Assembly: GCF_003971235.1 (NCBI RefSeq)
Contig: NZ_CP034661.1
Coordinates: forward strand, 186,001-250,000
DNA: 64,000 nt
DNA from: Chryseobacterium aureum
GTDB lineage: Bacteria > Bacteroidota > Bacteroidia > Flavobacteriales > Weeksellaceae
Direction: 5' to 3'
Part shown: positions 36,317-44,769 of the stretch, one piece after another
Numbering within the stretch: the first letter of the stretch is position 1
Layout of the letters: every line of letters starts with the position of its first letter
Notes under the pieces: generated by a model
Databases searched by the model: none
The model's input: the letters and a program-made list of their open reading frames with translations, nothing else
Told to the model about the DNA's origin: nothing
Made by a program: the position numbers and the translations under genes

Positions 36317-36587
36317 AATCTGGATAGAAAATAGAAGAATTTGTAATATTTCAGCGGTTATTAAGTAAAAATAAATGTCTGTTTTTAAACCCTTGAGAAT
36401 TGAAAGAATTATAGTAGTGTAAAATCAGTCATTAAGATGGTCCGTAAAAGTGAATTAATCTTAACATCTTAATACAATTGAAATAGTTTAAAAAGAAATG
36501 TAAAGATTATAAAAAATATACAGAATAGTAAAGGATAAGGCCTACTGCCTTTTTGCCTATTCAGAAAATCAATAAAATAATAAAATC

Positions 36588-36857
36588 ATGCAGGGAATAG
36601 AGCCAAAACTTCACATGAACCTTACCAGCCGTGTTGAATATTACCGTCTGCTGATAGAAGCAGCGGAAGATCCTGAAAGCCAGCCATCAGATGTCATTAC
36701 TCAGATTTCAGAGCTGGGTAATCTCTATGATGAATATCTGCTTAATAAAAAGAACCTGGAAAACAGCATCAAAAACTACCGGGAGTATCATAATGATTTA
36801 AGAAAAAAGCTGACGTCAAGACTTCGGGAGCTCAGAAGAAAGGCCCGGCAGAAATAA
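36588..36857 (+). CDS. Small charged coiled-coil protein
   Basis: An 89-residue soluble protein of unrecognised family. The second half is a strongly charged helix (NLYDEYLLNKKNLENSIKNYREYHNDLRKKLTSRLRELRRKARQK), very likely a coiled coil with a basic tail that could touch nucleic acid or membrane. The length, an A-rich leader (AAATAATAAAATC) and 271-base upstream region support a real gene. No partner is evident from the neighbours, a protease and a hydroxylase. Confidence 0.65.
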   Translation: MQGIEPKLHMNLTSRVEYYRLLIEAAEDPESQPSDVITQISELGNLYDEYLLNKKNLENSIKNYREYHNDLRKKLTSRLRELRRKARQK

Positions 36858-36925
36858 GGACTGAAACAGACTTTATGGGTTGATTTTACTATGAAATTCA
36901 TACCTTTATCACATCAAGCTGAAGC

Positions 36926-37657
36926 ATGATATTTATGAATTTTAATCAAACAGAGCTTTCCGGTTATTTGTCTGTATTTTGGCAGTTTTCCTGGCCAGAG
37001 TGGATGGTTTTCAGCCTGATCATGAATGCTGTTCTCTATATGTTTTCCATAGGTTTATACATCTTTATAGAGAAGACATGCCGTAAAAGCCAGTTACAGG
37101 AGAAAAATCATCCTGTCACAAAATCCGATTTTCGCCTCAGCCTGATGACGGTCCTATGTAACAGTTTTGTAATGCTGGCAGGTGCTTTCTTATGGAAATC
37201 CGGATGGATTGTATTGGGGCAAACTCAATCTTTGGCCGGGATAACAGCAGAAGTGGCAGCTTTGCTTCTCTTAATGGACCTTCTGATGTATTTCTTTCAC
37301 TATGCAGCCCACTTACCTTTTCTTTATAAAACCCTTCACGGCAAACATCATGAGCACGTCAGTACCAATTTTTTGAGCCTTTTTGTACTGCATCCTTTTG
37401 AAACCATAGGATTCGGGATGATGATGCTGGCTTTACTCATAGTTTATGATTTTTCTGTAGTTTCCATTTCAATATATCTTTTGCTCAACCTCATTTGGGG
37501 GACAATCGGACACTTGAACAGGGAATTTTTCCCGTCTTCTTTTGATCGCTTTTTTGTGGGAACAACAAGGTTTCATAATCAACATCATGTGGACGAAAGT
37601 AAAAATTTCGGGTTTTATACTTCGATCTGGGACCGGGTGTTCGGGACGTATAAATAG
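36926..37657 (+). CDS. Sterol desaturase / fatty-acid hydroxylase family protein
   Basis: A 243-residue membrane enzyme of the di-iron hydroxylase superfamily. Four or five hydrophobic segments surround the metal-binding His clusters HYAAH (about 130), HGKHHEH (about 145) and HNQHHVD (about 222), the HxxxH, HxxHH, HxxHH pattern that holds two irons. It would hydroxylate or desaturate a lipid, carotenoid or sterol-like chain using oxygen. An ATG at 36935 is an alternative start. It is followed by the repeat array, with no further gene on this strand until 45888. Confidence 0.86.
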   Translation: MIFMNFNQTELSGYLSVFWQFSWPEWMVFSLIMNAVLYMFSIGLYIFIEKTCRKSQLQEKNHPVTKSDFRLSLMTVLCNSFVMLAGAFLWKSGWIVLGQTQSLAGITAEVAALLLLMDLLMYFFHYAAHLPFLYKTLHGKHHEHVSTNFLSLFVLHPFETIGFGMMMLALLIVYDFSVVSISIYLLLNLIWGTIGHLNREFFPSSFDRFFVGTTRFHNQHHVDESKNFGFYTSIWDRVFGTYK

Positions 37658-37744
37658 TTGGGAAGAGGGAGGCTGGAAGAGGGAAGTTATTGCTGTGATA
37701 TAACCATGTAATTATTTTCAAAATACACAGTTTCAGCCATAAAA

Positions 37745-39127
37745 TTTCATACTTTTTGAGGTAGCAAAGTTTTGCAGCAAGCTGCTTGAAAAGCTCATGG
37801 ATAAACATTTCGTTTCATCGGTTGATTGCAAATCAACTCTTTCTTAGCTCCTTTAAATTACTGTAGAATTTAAAATAAGCTTTGCGTTGAAAAACTTTAA
37901 GATCTAAACCATTAAGAAAAATGAAAAAGTGAAGAGTATTAAGATAGGTTGTTTTTTTAACGCAAAGTTTATGCGGAAGACTTTCATACTTTTGAGGTAG
38001 CAAAGTTTTGCAGCAAGCTGCTTAAAAAGCTCATGGATAAACATTTCGCTTCATCGGTTGATTGCAAATCAACTCTTTCTTAACTTACTTAAAATACTAC
38101 AGAATTTAAAATAAACTTTGCGTTGAAAAACTTTTAAGATCTAAACCATTAAGAAAAATGAAAAAGTGAAGAGTATTAAGATAGGTTGTTTTTTTAACGC
38201 AAAGTTTATTCGGAAGACTTTCATACTTTTGAGGTAGCAAAGTTTTGCAGCAAGCTGCTTAAAAAGCTCATGGATAAACATTGTTCTTCATCGGTTGATT
38301 GCAAATCAACTCTTTCTTAGCTCCTTTAAATTACTGTAGAATTTAAAATAAGCTTTGCGTTGAAAAACTTTTAAGATCTAAACCATTAAGAAAAATGAAA
38401 AAGTGAAGAGTATTAAGATAGGTTGTTTTTTTAACGCAAAGTTTATTCGGAAGACTTTCATACTTTTGAGGTAGCAAAGTTTTGCAGCAAGCTGCTTAAA
38501 AAGCTCATGGATAAACATTGTTCTTCATCGGTTGATTGCAAATCAACTCTTTCTTAGCTCCCTTAAATTACTGTAGAATTTAAAATAAACTTTGCGTTGA
38601 AGAACTTTTAATATTATAAACCATTAAGAAAAATGAAAAGTGAAGAGTATTAAGATAGGTTGTTTTTTTAACGCAAAGTTTATGCGGAAGACTTTCATAC
38701 TTTTGAGGTAGCAAAGTTTTGCAGCAAGCTGCTTAAAAAGCTCATGGATAAACATTTCGCTTCATCGGTTGATTGCAAATCAACTCTTTCTTAGCTCCTT
38801 TAAATTACTGTAGAATTTAAAATAAGCTTTGCGTTGAAAAACTTTAAGATCTAAACCATTAAGAAAAATGAAAAAGTGAAGAGTATTAAGATAGGTTGTT
38901 TTTTTAACGCAAAGTTTATGCGGAAGACTTTCATACTTTTGAGGTAGCAAAGTTTTGCAGCAAGCTGCTTAAAAAGCTCATGGATAAACATTTCGCTTCA
39001 TCGGTTGATTGCAAATCAACTCTTTCTTAGCTCCCTTAAATTACTGTAGAATTTAAAATAAGCTTTGCGTTGAAAAACTTTTAAGATCTAAACCATTAAG
39101 AAAAATGAAAAAGTGAAGAGTATTAAG
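37745..39127. repeat. Array of six ~237-bp tandem repeats, non-coding
   Basis: Six head-to-tail copies start at 37745, 37982, 38219, 38456, 38693 and 38929 (periods 237, 237, 237, 237, 236); the last stops after about 199 bases. Each unit begins TTTCATACTTTTGAGG and contains a GCAGC-AA-GCTGC stem, a GTTGATT-GCA-AATCAAC stem, and a long-range pair of an AACTTTGCGTT-type arm with AACGCAAAGTTT. Copies are nearly identical; differences cluster around CATTTCGCTTCATC (CATTGTTCTTCATC in copies 3 and 4). It lies between convergent genes. No long frame is shared. It fills 37658-39234 together with the terminal hairpin. Confidence 0.92.
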
Positions 39128-39223
39128 GTGAGCAGAATTCATGAGATTGCTTCACCTGAGGTTCGCAATGACTGTTTAGTTCAGCTTAATACTCTTAAAA
39201 TCTTATCAAACCTTAATGGTTTA
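39089..39223. repeat. Nested inverted repeat at the right end of the array
   Basis: TAAACCATTAAG (39089-39100) pairs with CTTAATGGTTTA (39212-39223), and AAGAGTATTAAG (39116-39127) pairs with CTTAATACTCTT (39185-39196). The 15-base internal loops are symmetrical. Inside, AGGTGAGCA / TGCTTCACCT (39126-39157) forms a further hairpin with one bulge. The left arm is the tail of the last tandem unit. The structure ends 12 bases past the phytase stop on the minus strand and may act as its terminator. Confidence 0.75.
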
Positions 39224-39234
39224 AAAGATTATTT

Positions 39235-40269
39235 TTATTTATTATTTTTCACTGCTGATTTAATTGCTTTTTCAACCATTCTCCAGTCGTAAAAGTGAAA
39301 TATTCTGCCATTACTCATCGCCACAAAAACTCCTTTCGGAAATTTCGGACCTAAATTGACATGAGTTACTTCAGAGCCATCACTTTCCAGCGTAGAAACC
39401 GGAATTTCAGCAATTCTTCCTTTAGACGGATCTTCTCTTAAGTAAACATTGAAAGTATCATTCTGCTGATTGGAAACCAGGATATATCCTTTCCCTTTAG
39501 AAGTAGGATAAATGGAAATTCCTTCCACATCAGATTTAAAATCTCCCTTCCCGAAAACAACAAGTTCTTCATGGCCTTTCGCAGGATCTGCATAATATTT
39601 GTGAACCCCGAACTGCTCATCAGAATAGTAGATATAACCCATCTCATCATCTACAGCAATACTTTCAATCTCTTTAAGTCCGCTGTATTTTCCAAATTTA
39701 CGGACAACCTCTCCTGTGACAGCTCCATTTTTTTCAGAAAGCTTATACTGCCAGAGATAGCCATCACTAGGGCCGGATTTTCTTCCGACAATTACAAACA
39801 GATCTGCCGTTTCCGGATTTTTATACATTGAAATTCCCATCGGGCCACGTTCTGACTCTCCGTCAAATACAGAAAATTCTCCAATTTCTTTAAGTTCAGG
39901 AAGCGAATATAATTTTACTTTATTGGTTTCCCTTTCGGTTACTGCTGCGATATCTGTTTTTTTACCATTCAGGATCAAACCATATTCAATATCAACATTA
40001 TTGGGACGTTTCAGCCCTAAAACCTTATTAATGATTTTTCCGTTAAGATCAAACGCATATAGACCTCCATCCGTATCTTTATCTGTTCCGATGACGATAC
40101 TTTTTGATGGATCCTGAGGATTGATCCAAATTGCGGGATCATCCGTATCATGAACGACTGTTTCTGTGATAACAGCAGGTTTTAGTTTTTCTGTTGCTTC
40201 TTTCTGCCCTGCACAGCTGATCGCCAAAGGAACAGCTGAAAGAGCCAATATATAATGTATGTTTTTCAT
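39235..40269 (-). CDS. Beta-propeller phytase, probably a lipoprotein
   Basis: A 344-residue beta-propeller phytase. It hydrolyses phytate (inositol hexakisphosphate) to free phosphate in the presence of calcium. The N-terminal signal ends AVPLAISC, a lipobox. The family signatures HDTDDPAIWINPQDPSKSIVIGTDKD, GLYAFDLNGKII, NVDIEYG, ESERGPMGISMY, IESIAVDDEMGYIYYSDEQFGVHKY and DVEGISIY carry the acidic calcium-binding residues. I start at 40269; an upstream ATG at 40287 overlaps the receptor gene. It follows the TonB receptor by 7 bases, so enzyme and importer form one operon. Confidence 0.88.
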   Translation of the reverse strand: MKNIHYILALSAVPLAISCAGQKEATEKLKPAVITETVVHDTDDPAIWINPQDPSKSIVIGTDKDTDGGLYAFDLNGKIINKVLGLKRPNNVDIEYGLILNGKKTDIAAVTERETNKVKLYSLPELKEIGEFSVFDGESERGPMGISMYKNPETADLFVIVGRKSGPSDGYLWQYKLSEKNGAVTGEVVRKFGKYSGLKEIESIAVDDEMGYIYYSDEQFGVHKYYADPAKGHEELVVFGKGDFKSDVEGISIYPTSKGKGYILVSNQQNDTFNVYLREDPSKGRIAEIPVSTLESDGSEVTHVNLGPKFPKGVFVAMSNGRIFHFYDWRMVEKAIKSAVKNNK

Positions 40270-40276
40270 GTGTATT

Positions 40277-43087
40277 TTAAAAATCAAATTTCACTCCCAT
40301 GGTAAACCTGGGTCTGTAATATTCTGCCTGAGCGGTTCTGCTTTGGATTCCCTGGTAATATCTTAACGGCTGATTGGTCAGATTATTGGCTTCTGCAAAA
40401 ACTCTGAGCTGGCTAGTAATCTTGTAGGAAGCATTGGCATCAAGGAAAAATTGTTTGTCATAATAACGGTCATCAAACGCTTTGCCGCCAAGCTCATCAA
40501 TATAATGAGAAGCATAGTTCATGGAGATCCTTGCTGAAAAACGTTTATTTTCCCAAGAAAGGGATCCGTTGAACATATGAGGAGCCGCTCCGGGAAACCC
40601 TACATCTGTTCTTTCAATACCTTCTTCGCTGGTAATTCCTTTTGCCTTAGAATGAGTGTAAGTATAATTGACATACACTCCAAGTCCTTTCCAGAAAGCT
40701 CCTGGAATAAAATCGAGCTGTCTTTGCAAAGCAACCTCAAAACCATAAATATCTACATGATCCCCATTGCGCTGCTGGGTAAATTTCCAGTTGCTTTCCC
40801 CGGCAGGAATCGGATTGGTTTGTCCTGCAAAATCATTGGCGAAGTCATTGGCTGTATAATTTCTTTTGGAATAGGTATAAATGAAATCGTTCAGATTTTT
40901 ATAAAAGATTCCTCCGGAAAGGATCCCGACAGACTTGAAATATTTTTCAGCCATAAAATCAAAATTATAAGCATAAGTTGCCTTTAAATTAGGATTTCCG
41001 GCTGCAACGATCTCATCTTCTGAGATAACATTCAGATAAGGAACCAATGAGTAATAATTCGGACGGGCAAGTGCCGTTGTAAATGCTGCACGAAGCACAA
41101 GGTCCTGTATAGGGACATATTTGAAGGAAATATTCGGAAGAACATTTGTATAGGTATTGGTATTATGAATTTGTCCTACCAGATCTTTTTCATTCATCAC
41201 ATAGTTTCCGGTATAATCAATCTGGGTTGTTTCAACACGGGCTCCCACGATCATAGATAGTTTATCATTAAAATCCTGATCCCAACGGATGTAACCTGCA
41301 TAGATCTGCTCTTTCGCATTGTAATTGCTTGAAAGGTATTTTTCAGGTTTCAGCTTGCTATTAAATAAAGTAGGATTGAATAAATCCAGCCCTCCAAGAA
41401 AAGAAGGATCGACAAAAGTTCCCGGAACATAATTTCCAGGTTGAAAGTTCTGACCGTCAAGATTGATCGTAGGTACTGACAACAGGCTTCCCAGATTATT
41501 GACCGGAGTAAAAGTATAGAAATCATTTTCTCTTTCCTTTTTCTTCAGACGCATGCGGAACCCTGTACGGAGGCGACCTTTCTGGCCATCAATCACCGAA
41601 AACGGAAACCTTACATTCACTTTTGCGCCCAGTTCTTTTTCCTGTGTGTAGTTGTTGGCATCCGAAAGGTCACTCAGTTTGTAGTTCCCAAGATTATCCG
41701 CTGCCAGAAGGTTGAACATAGGTTTTTCAGGGTTGCTGAGATCAGGAGCGAAGTTCATTTTACTGTTTTCAAAATCTATATAACGCTGATGAGGTTTGTC
41801 TTCACTGGCGATGGCATAGTTTACTGACCAGTCAAGATCTATTTTAGAACCTAATAAATGTTCTCCTCTTAAAGCATAATTCTGAACCCTTTGTTTTTCC
41901 AGACGGGTATTATCGTTATCAGCATCCCCTCCTTTGTTCTGTCTTGTGATACTTCCTTTCCAGCCTGTGATCTCCGTTTCGTCGGTATTGAAGACTGGTT
42001 TTATTTTATACCCTAATGCGAACCGGGTTTCTTTGTCATTTCTGAAATTGTACATGGCAGAAGCATAGATCTTGTTTTTGGAATTGAATTCATAATCCAT
42101 ATTAAGATCAAAGCTATGCCTGATCCGGTGCTCATTATAATAACGTATCCCCATTTTGCTTACATAAACGGTTTGGGCAAGGTCGTTCGCCTGGCTCCAT
42201 ACAGGTTCTATATTATCCGAGCCAAAATTATTGTTGTTATAGGAAAAACTGAATACAGCCCCTAATTTTTTATCCAAAAACCGGTTTCCATAGACAAACC
42301 CGGCGGTATAATTCCCTTTTTCACGGATAGGATTATATCCTCCTGCAACGGTTGCAGAAATCCTTTGTCCATTCGGGGAAGCTCTGGTGATAAGATTTAC
42401 AGAACCTCCGATGGCATCGGCATCCATATCCGGAGTCAGGGTCTTATTAACTTCAATGGTAGAAATCATATCGGAAGGAATGAGATCCATCTGTACATTA
42501 CGGTTATCTCCTTCCGCAGAAGGAATTCTGTCACCATTCAGGGTAACTGAGTTAAGATTGGGCGCAAGACCTCTGATGATAAGGTTTCTGGCTTCACCCT
42601 GATCGTTCTGTATGGTAATTCCGGGAACTCTTTTCAGAGCATCCCCGATATTGGCATCCGGAAAGCGGCCTATCTGATCTGAAGAAATCACATTGGTAAT
42701 ATTGGCATTGTTTTTTTGCTTGTTTAAAGCTCTTGCCTGATTCTTTAGTGTAGTTCCGGAGACTACAACTTCTGCAATAGATGTTTCTTTCTTGTCAAAA
42801 ACGATATTCTGCCGGGTATTTTTCTCTGGCTCTACCGTTACACTATATTCGTGTAGCCCATACCCCAGATAATCAATTTTCATGGTGTAATTTCCTGGAG
42901 GAACATTCAGGAATACAAAATTACCATGTTCATCCGAGGTAGTATAAATATTTCCGGGGCTTAAGGAAATTTTGGCGCCAGGCAGGGCAATTTTTGAATC
43001 GTCATTGATGTTTCCGGAAAGAGATCCCGTTTGTGCATAGAAAAAAATTGAAGCACAAAACAAAACAGAGGTAAAAATTTTCTTCAC
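40277..43087 (-). CDS. TonB-dependent receptor paired with the phytase
   Basis: A 936-residue outer-membrane receptor without an STN domain. A signal peptide (about 1-18, ending FYAQ) precedes a carboxypeptidase-regulatory-like domain (about 20-105). The plug (about 125-235) has IGDALKRVPGITIQNDQGEARNLIIRG and MDADAIGGSVNLITR, followed by a beta-barrel ending FTMGVKFDF. Pairing with a beta-propeller phytase indicates uptake of phytate or lower inositol phosphates. Absence of STN and of a sigma pair means it is not self-signalling; the nearby TetR gene is the likelier controller. Confidence 0.88.
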   Translation of the reverse strand: MKKIFTSVLFCASIFFYAQTGSLSGNINDDSKIALPGAKISLSPGNIYTTSDEHGNFVFLNVPPGNYTMKIDYLGYGLHEYSVTVEPEKNTRQNIVFDKKETSIAEVVVSGTTLKNQARALNKQKNNANITNVISSDQIGRFPDANIGDALKRVPGITIQNDQGEARNLIIRGLAPNLNSVTLNGDRIPSAEGDNRNVQMDLIPSDMISTIEVNKTLTPDMDADAIGGSVNLITRASPNGQRISATVAGGYNPIREKGNYTAGFVYGNRFLDKKLGAVFSFSYNNNNFGSDNIEPVWSQANDLAQTVYVSKMGIRYYNEHRIRHSFDLNMDYEFNSKNKIYASAMYNFRNDKETRFALGYKIKPVFNTDETEITGWKGSITRQNKGGDADNDNTRLEKQRVQNYALRGEHLLGSKIDLDWSVNYAIASEDKPHQRYIDFENSKMNFAPDLSNPEKPMFNLLAADNLGNYKLSDLSDANNYTQEKELGAKVNVRFPFSVIDGQKGRLRTGFRMRLKKKERENDFYTFTPVNNLGSLLSVPTINLDGQNFQPGNYVPGTFVDPSFLGGLDLFNPTLFNSKLKPEKYLSSNYNAKEQIYAGYIRWDQDFNDKLSMIVGARVETTQIDYTGNYVMNEKDLVGQIHNTNTYTNVLPNISFKYVPIQDLVLRAAFTTALARPNYYSLVPYLNVISEDEIVAAGNPNLKATYAYNFDFMAEKYFKSVGILSGGIFYKNLNDFIYTYSKRNYTANDFANDFAGQTNPIPAGESNWKFTQQRNGDHVDIYGFEVALQRQLDFIPGAFWKGLGVYVNYTYTHSKAKGITSEEGIERTDVGFPGAAPHMFNGSLSWENKRFSARISMNYASHYIDELGGKAFDDRYYDKQFFLDANASYKITSQLRVFAEANNLTNQPLRYYQGIQSRTAQAEYYRPRFTMGVKFDF

Positions 43088-43115
43088 TTTTCTTTTATTA
43101 GATTAAAAAACGTAA

Positions 43116-43134
43116 CAAAATTAAACGTCTGTTT
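43116..43134 (-). promoter_or_regulatory. Promoter of the receptor/phytase operon with a possible TetR half-site
   Basis: On the minus strand TAATTTTG at 43123-43116 is an exact -7 match, predicting a start near 43109, 22 bases before the ATG. Two bases upstream lies AAACAGACG (43134-43126), a 9-mer repeated beside the TetR gene's own -7 element. Confidence 0.5.
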
Positions 43135-43315
43135 GGAAAAGGTGTTGAAGAGAAAATTAAGGTTATCTTAAGAATTGTTAATACAAGTATGAAGAGATAA
43201 AAGGGGGAAGATGGAAGATGAAGGATAAAAGATGTTGCGGATAAAATTCAATAGGGTGAACTTGAACCATGTAAAAAAATGGATCCATAAGTTTTGGACA
43301 AAACCTGGAATCTTT

Positions 43316-43852
43316 TTAGAGTGAAGCACTCAGTAAATCATGCACAATAATTTTAGATTTTTCGATCAGTTCATTCGATCTGTAAAGCTGGCTGGTGAGT
43401 ATAGCACTTTCAAAAAGAAGATAAATATGGGCTGCTATGAGATCATTCTGAAGATCTTCATTGAAACACGCTCTCAATGTATTTTTATGATTGCGGATGA
43501 CGCGGTGAATTTCTTCCTTATCTGCAGGGATTTCGGACAAAATATTCAGAAAACTGCATCCCCGGAAATCTTCTTTTTCATTCATGTAAATCAGAAAATC
43601 AAAAGATTTCAGGAACTTTTCTTCCACTGTTTTTGCTTCTGCTGTGAATTTTTCAAGCTCAGAGGTCCAGTAGCCGTATCTTTTATTGAGGAATTCAATG
43701 CAAAGTTCATCTTTAGACCTGAAGTGCTGATAAAAACTGGCTTTTGAAACACCTGCTTCATCAATGATCTGATTGATACCCGTACTGTTATAGCCCTGTC
43801 TATGGAAGAGAACCATAGCGGTGCTTACTATTCTTTCTCGGGGTTTGGGCAT
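43316..43852 (-). CDS. TetR/AcrR-family regulator
   Basis: A 178-residue repressor with an N-terminal HTH (about 5-55, RERIVSTAMVLFHRQGYNSTGINQIIDEAGVSKASFYQHFRSKDEL) and an all-helical ligand domain. It resembles the group with a C-terminal TetR_C domain that carries a conserved Phe-Arg-Gly-Cys (FRGCSFLN) at about 94-101; the Cys might sense electrophiles. It lies 228 bases upstream of the receptor/phytase operon on the same strand. Its own -7 sits inside a perfect inverted repeat. Control of both promoters is likely but inferred. Confidence 0.85.
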   Translation of the reverse strand: MPKPRERIVSTAMVLFHRQGYNSTGINQIIDEAGVSKASFYQHFRSKDELCIEFLNKRYGYWTSELEKFTAEAKTVEEKFLKSFDFLIYMNEKEDFRGCSFLNILSEIPADKEEIHRVIRNHKNTLRACFNEDLQNDLIAAHIYLLFESAILTSQLYRSNELIEKSKIIVHDLLSASL

Positions 43853-43861
43853 CGTATAAAA

Positions 43862-43890
43862 TTTTTACAAATGTAAAAAATAAACAGACG
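43862..43890 (-). promoter_or_regulatory. TetR promoter inside a palindromic operator
   Basis: The minus-strand -7 TACATTTG (43875-43868) is embedded in a perfect inverted repeat, TTTTTACA (43862-43869), AA, TGTAAAAA (43872-43879). Six bases further upstream is CGTCTGTTT (43890-43882 on the minus strand), the complement of the 9-mer at the receptor promoter. Both could bind the regulator. Confidence 0.5.
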
Positions 43891-43915
43891 GGTACGTAGG
43901 AAAATAGGATTATTT

Positions 43916-44629
43916 TTAAATAAATCCTCTGGCATAATAAAGCTGAATAACAAAGAAAAGTACGGTGAAAAACCATACAACATAGGGATGATAGGTGAAA
44001 TTATTTTTCAGAATATAGTGTAAGGCTTTGAACAGCTTGAAAATCCCGATAATTCCAATGATAAGAAAAACAAGGAAAACCAGAAAAAACACATAATCTC
44101 TTGTTCCGTATTCTGTCACTTTGCCAAGATGATCCAGATAAGATTCTACATTCAGGGTCTGGCCCAGAAACATTGCGGAGCTGACTAATATAAAAAACGG
44201 AGTAGAGGTATACACCGTAGTATAAATGAAAGAAAACAACAACGTTCTGAATGTAACAGTATTGATTTTTTCCTTTTTGTACCACAATAAAGCAACGCTG
44301 AAAAGAACGGCAGTAATATTATTCATGAGGAATATAAACAAAGCTTTTTCTACCATGCTGAGCCCCCTGATCCTGGAAATAATATTGTGTTCACCCCCAT
44401 AATCCATTAAAAGTACGGAAACCATCACGGAGGTATACACTGAAAGCTTGATAGGAGAGAGGTAGTCGTGAAAACGTTCTGTTTCCTCCTTTTCCATCTC
44501 GTGCACAGAAAGATCATAGCAGCGGCGGGGATCCTGAAACAATTTGAAGATGGTTACCGGAACCAGCAATATTTCGATGATAATCTGCAGGCACAGCTTC
44601 TCAAAACTATCGATCAACTTTTCAAACAT
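43916..44629 (-). CDS. Multi-pass membrane protein of unknown function
   Basis: A 237-residue protein with about five membrane segments (around 10-30, 65-80, 93-117, 128-155, 178-200 and 213-233). The cytoplasmic-looking segment QDPRRCYDLSVHEMEKEETERFHDYLSPIKLSVYT resembles the start of Yip1 / DUF3667-type proteins, but I cannot name the family with confidence. It is alone: the TetR gene ends 463 bases away in the same direction and the cupin gene is 140 bases upstream behind a terminator. No catalytic motif is visible. Confidence 0.65.
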   Translation of the reverse strand: MFEKLIDSFEKLCLQIIIEILLVPVTIFKLFQDPRRCYDLSVHEMEKEETERFHDYLSPIKLSVYTSVMVSVLLMDYGGEHNIISRIRGLSMVEKALFIFLMNNITAVLFSVALLWYKKEKINTVTFRTLLFSFIYTTVYTSTPFFILVSSAMFLGQTLNVESYLDHLGKVTEYGTRDYVFFLVFLVFLIIGIIGIFKLFKALHYILKNNFTYHPYVVWFFTVLFFVIQLYYARGFI

Positions 44630-44707
44630 ATACGAGGGTATTAGGGAACGTAGTATGCAATTTAATTAAATTTTGAATGATATTGCCAAAATAGCGTCTG
44701 TGAATAA

Positions 44708-44744
44708 AAAAAGAGTGGATGATTGCCGTTAACCATCCACTCCT
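44708..44744 (-). terminator. Terminator of the cupin gene
   Basis: On the minus strand GAGTGGATG (44742-44734) pairs with CATCCACTC (44721-44713) and is followed by a run of seven T, 27 bases past the cupin stop. Confidence 0.8.
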
Positions 44745-44769
44745 TGCTTGTATAAGAATTGCTCCCTGC

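Noticed and set aside
37745..39127. CRISPR array
   Set aside because: The units are 237 bases, almost identical throughout, with no unique spacers and no cas genes.
40577..40987. 136-codon plus-strand frame opposite the phytase receptor
   Set aside because: Shadow of the beta-barrel coding strand.
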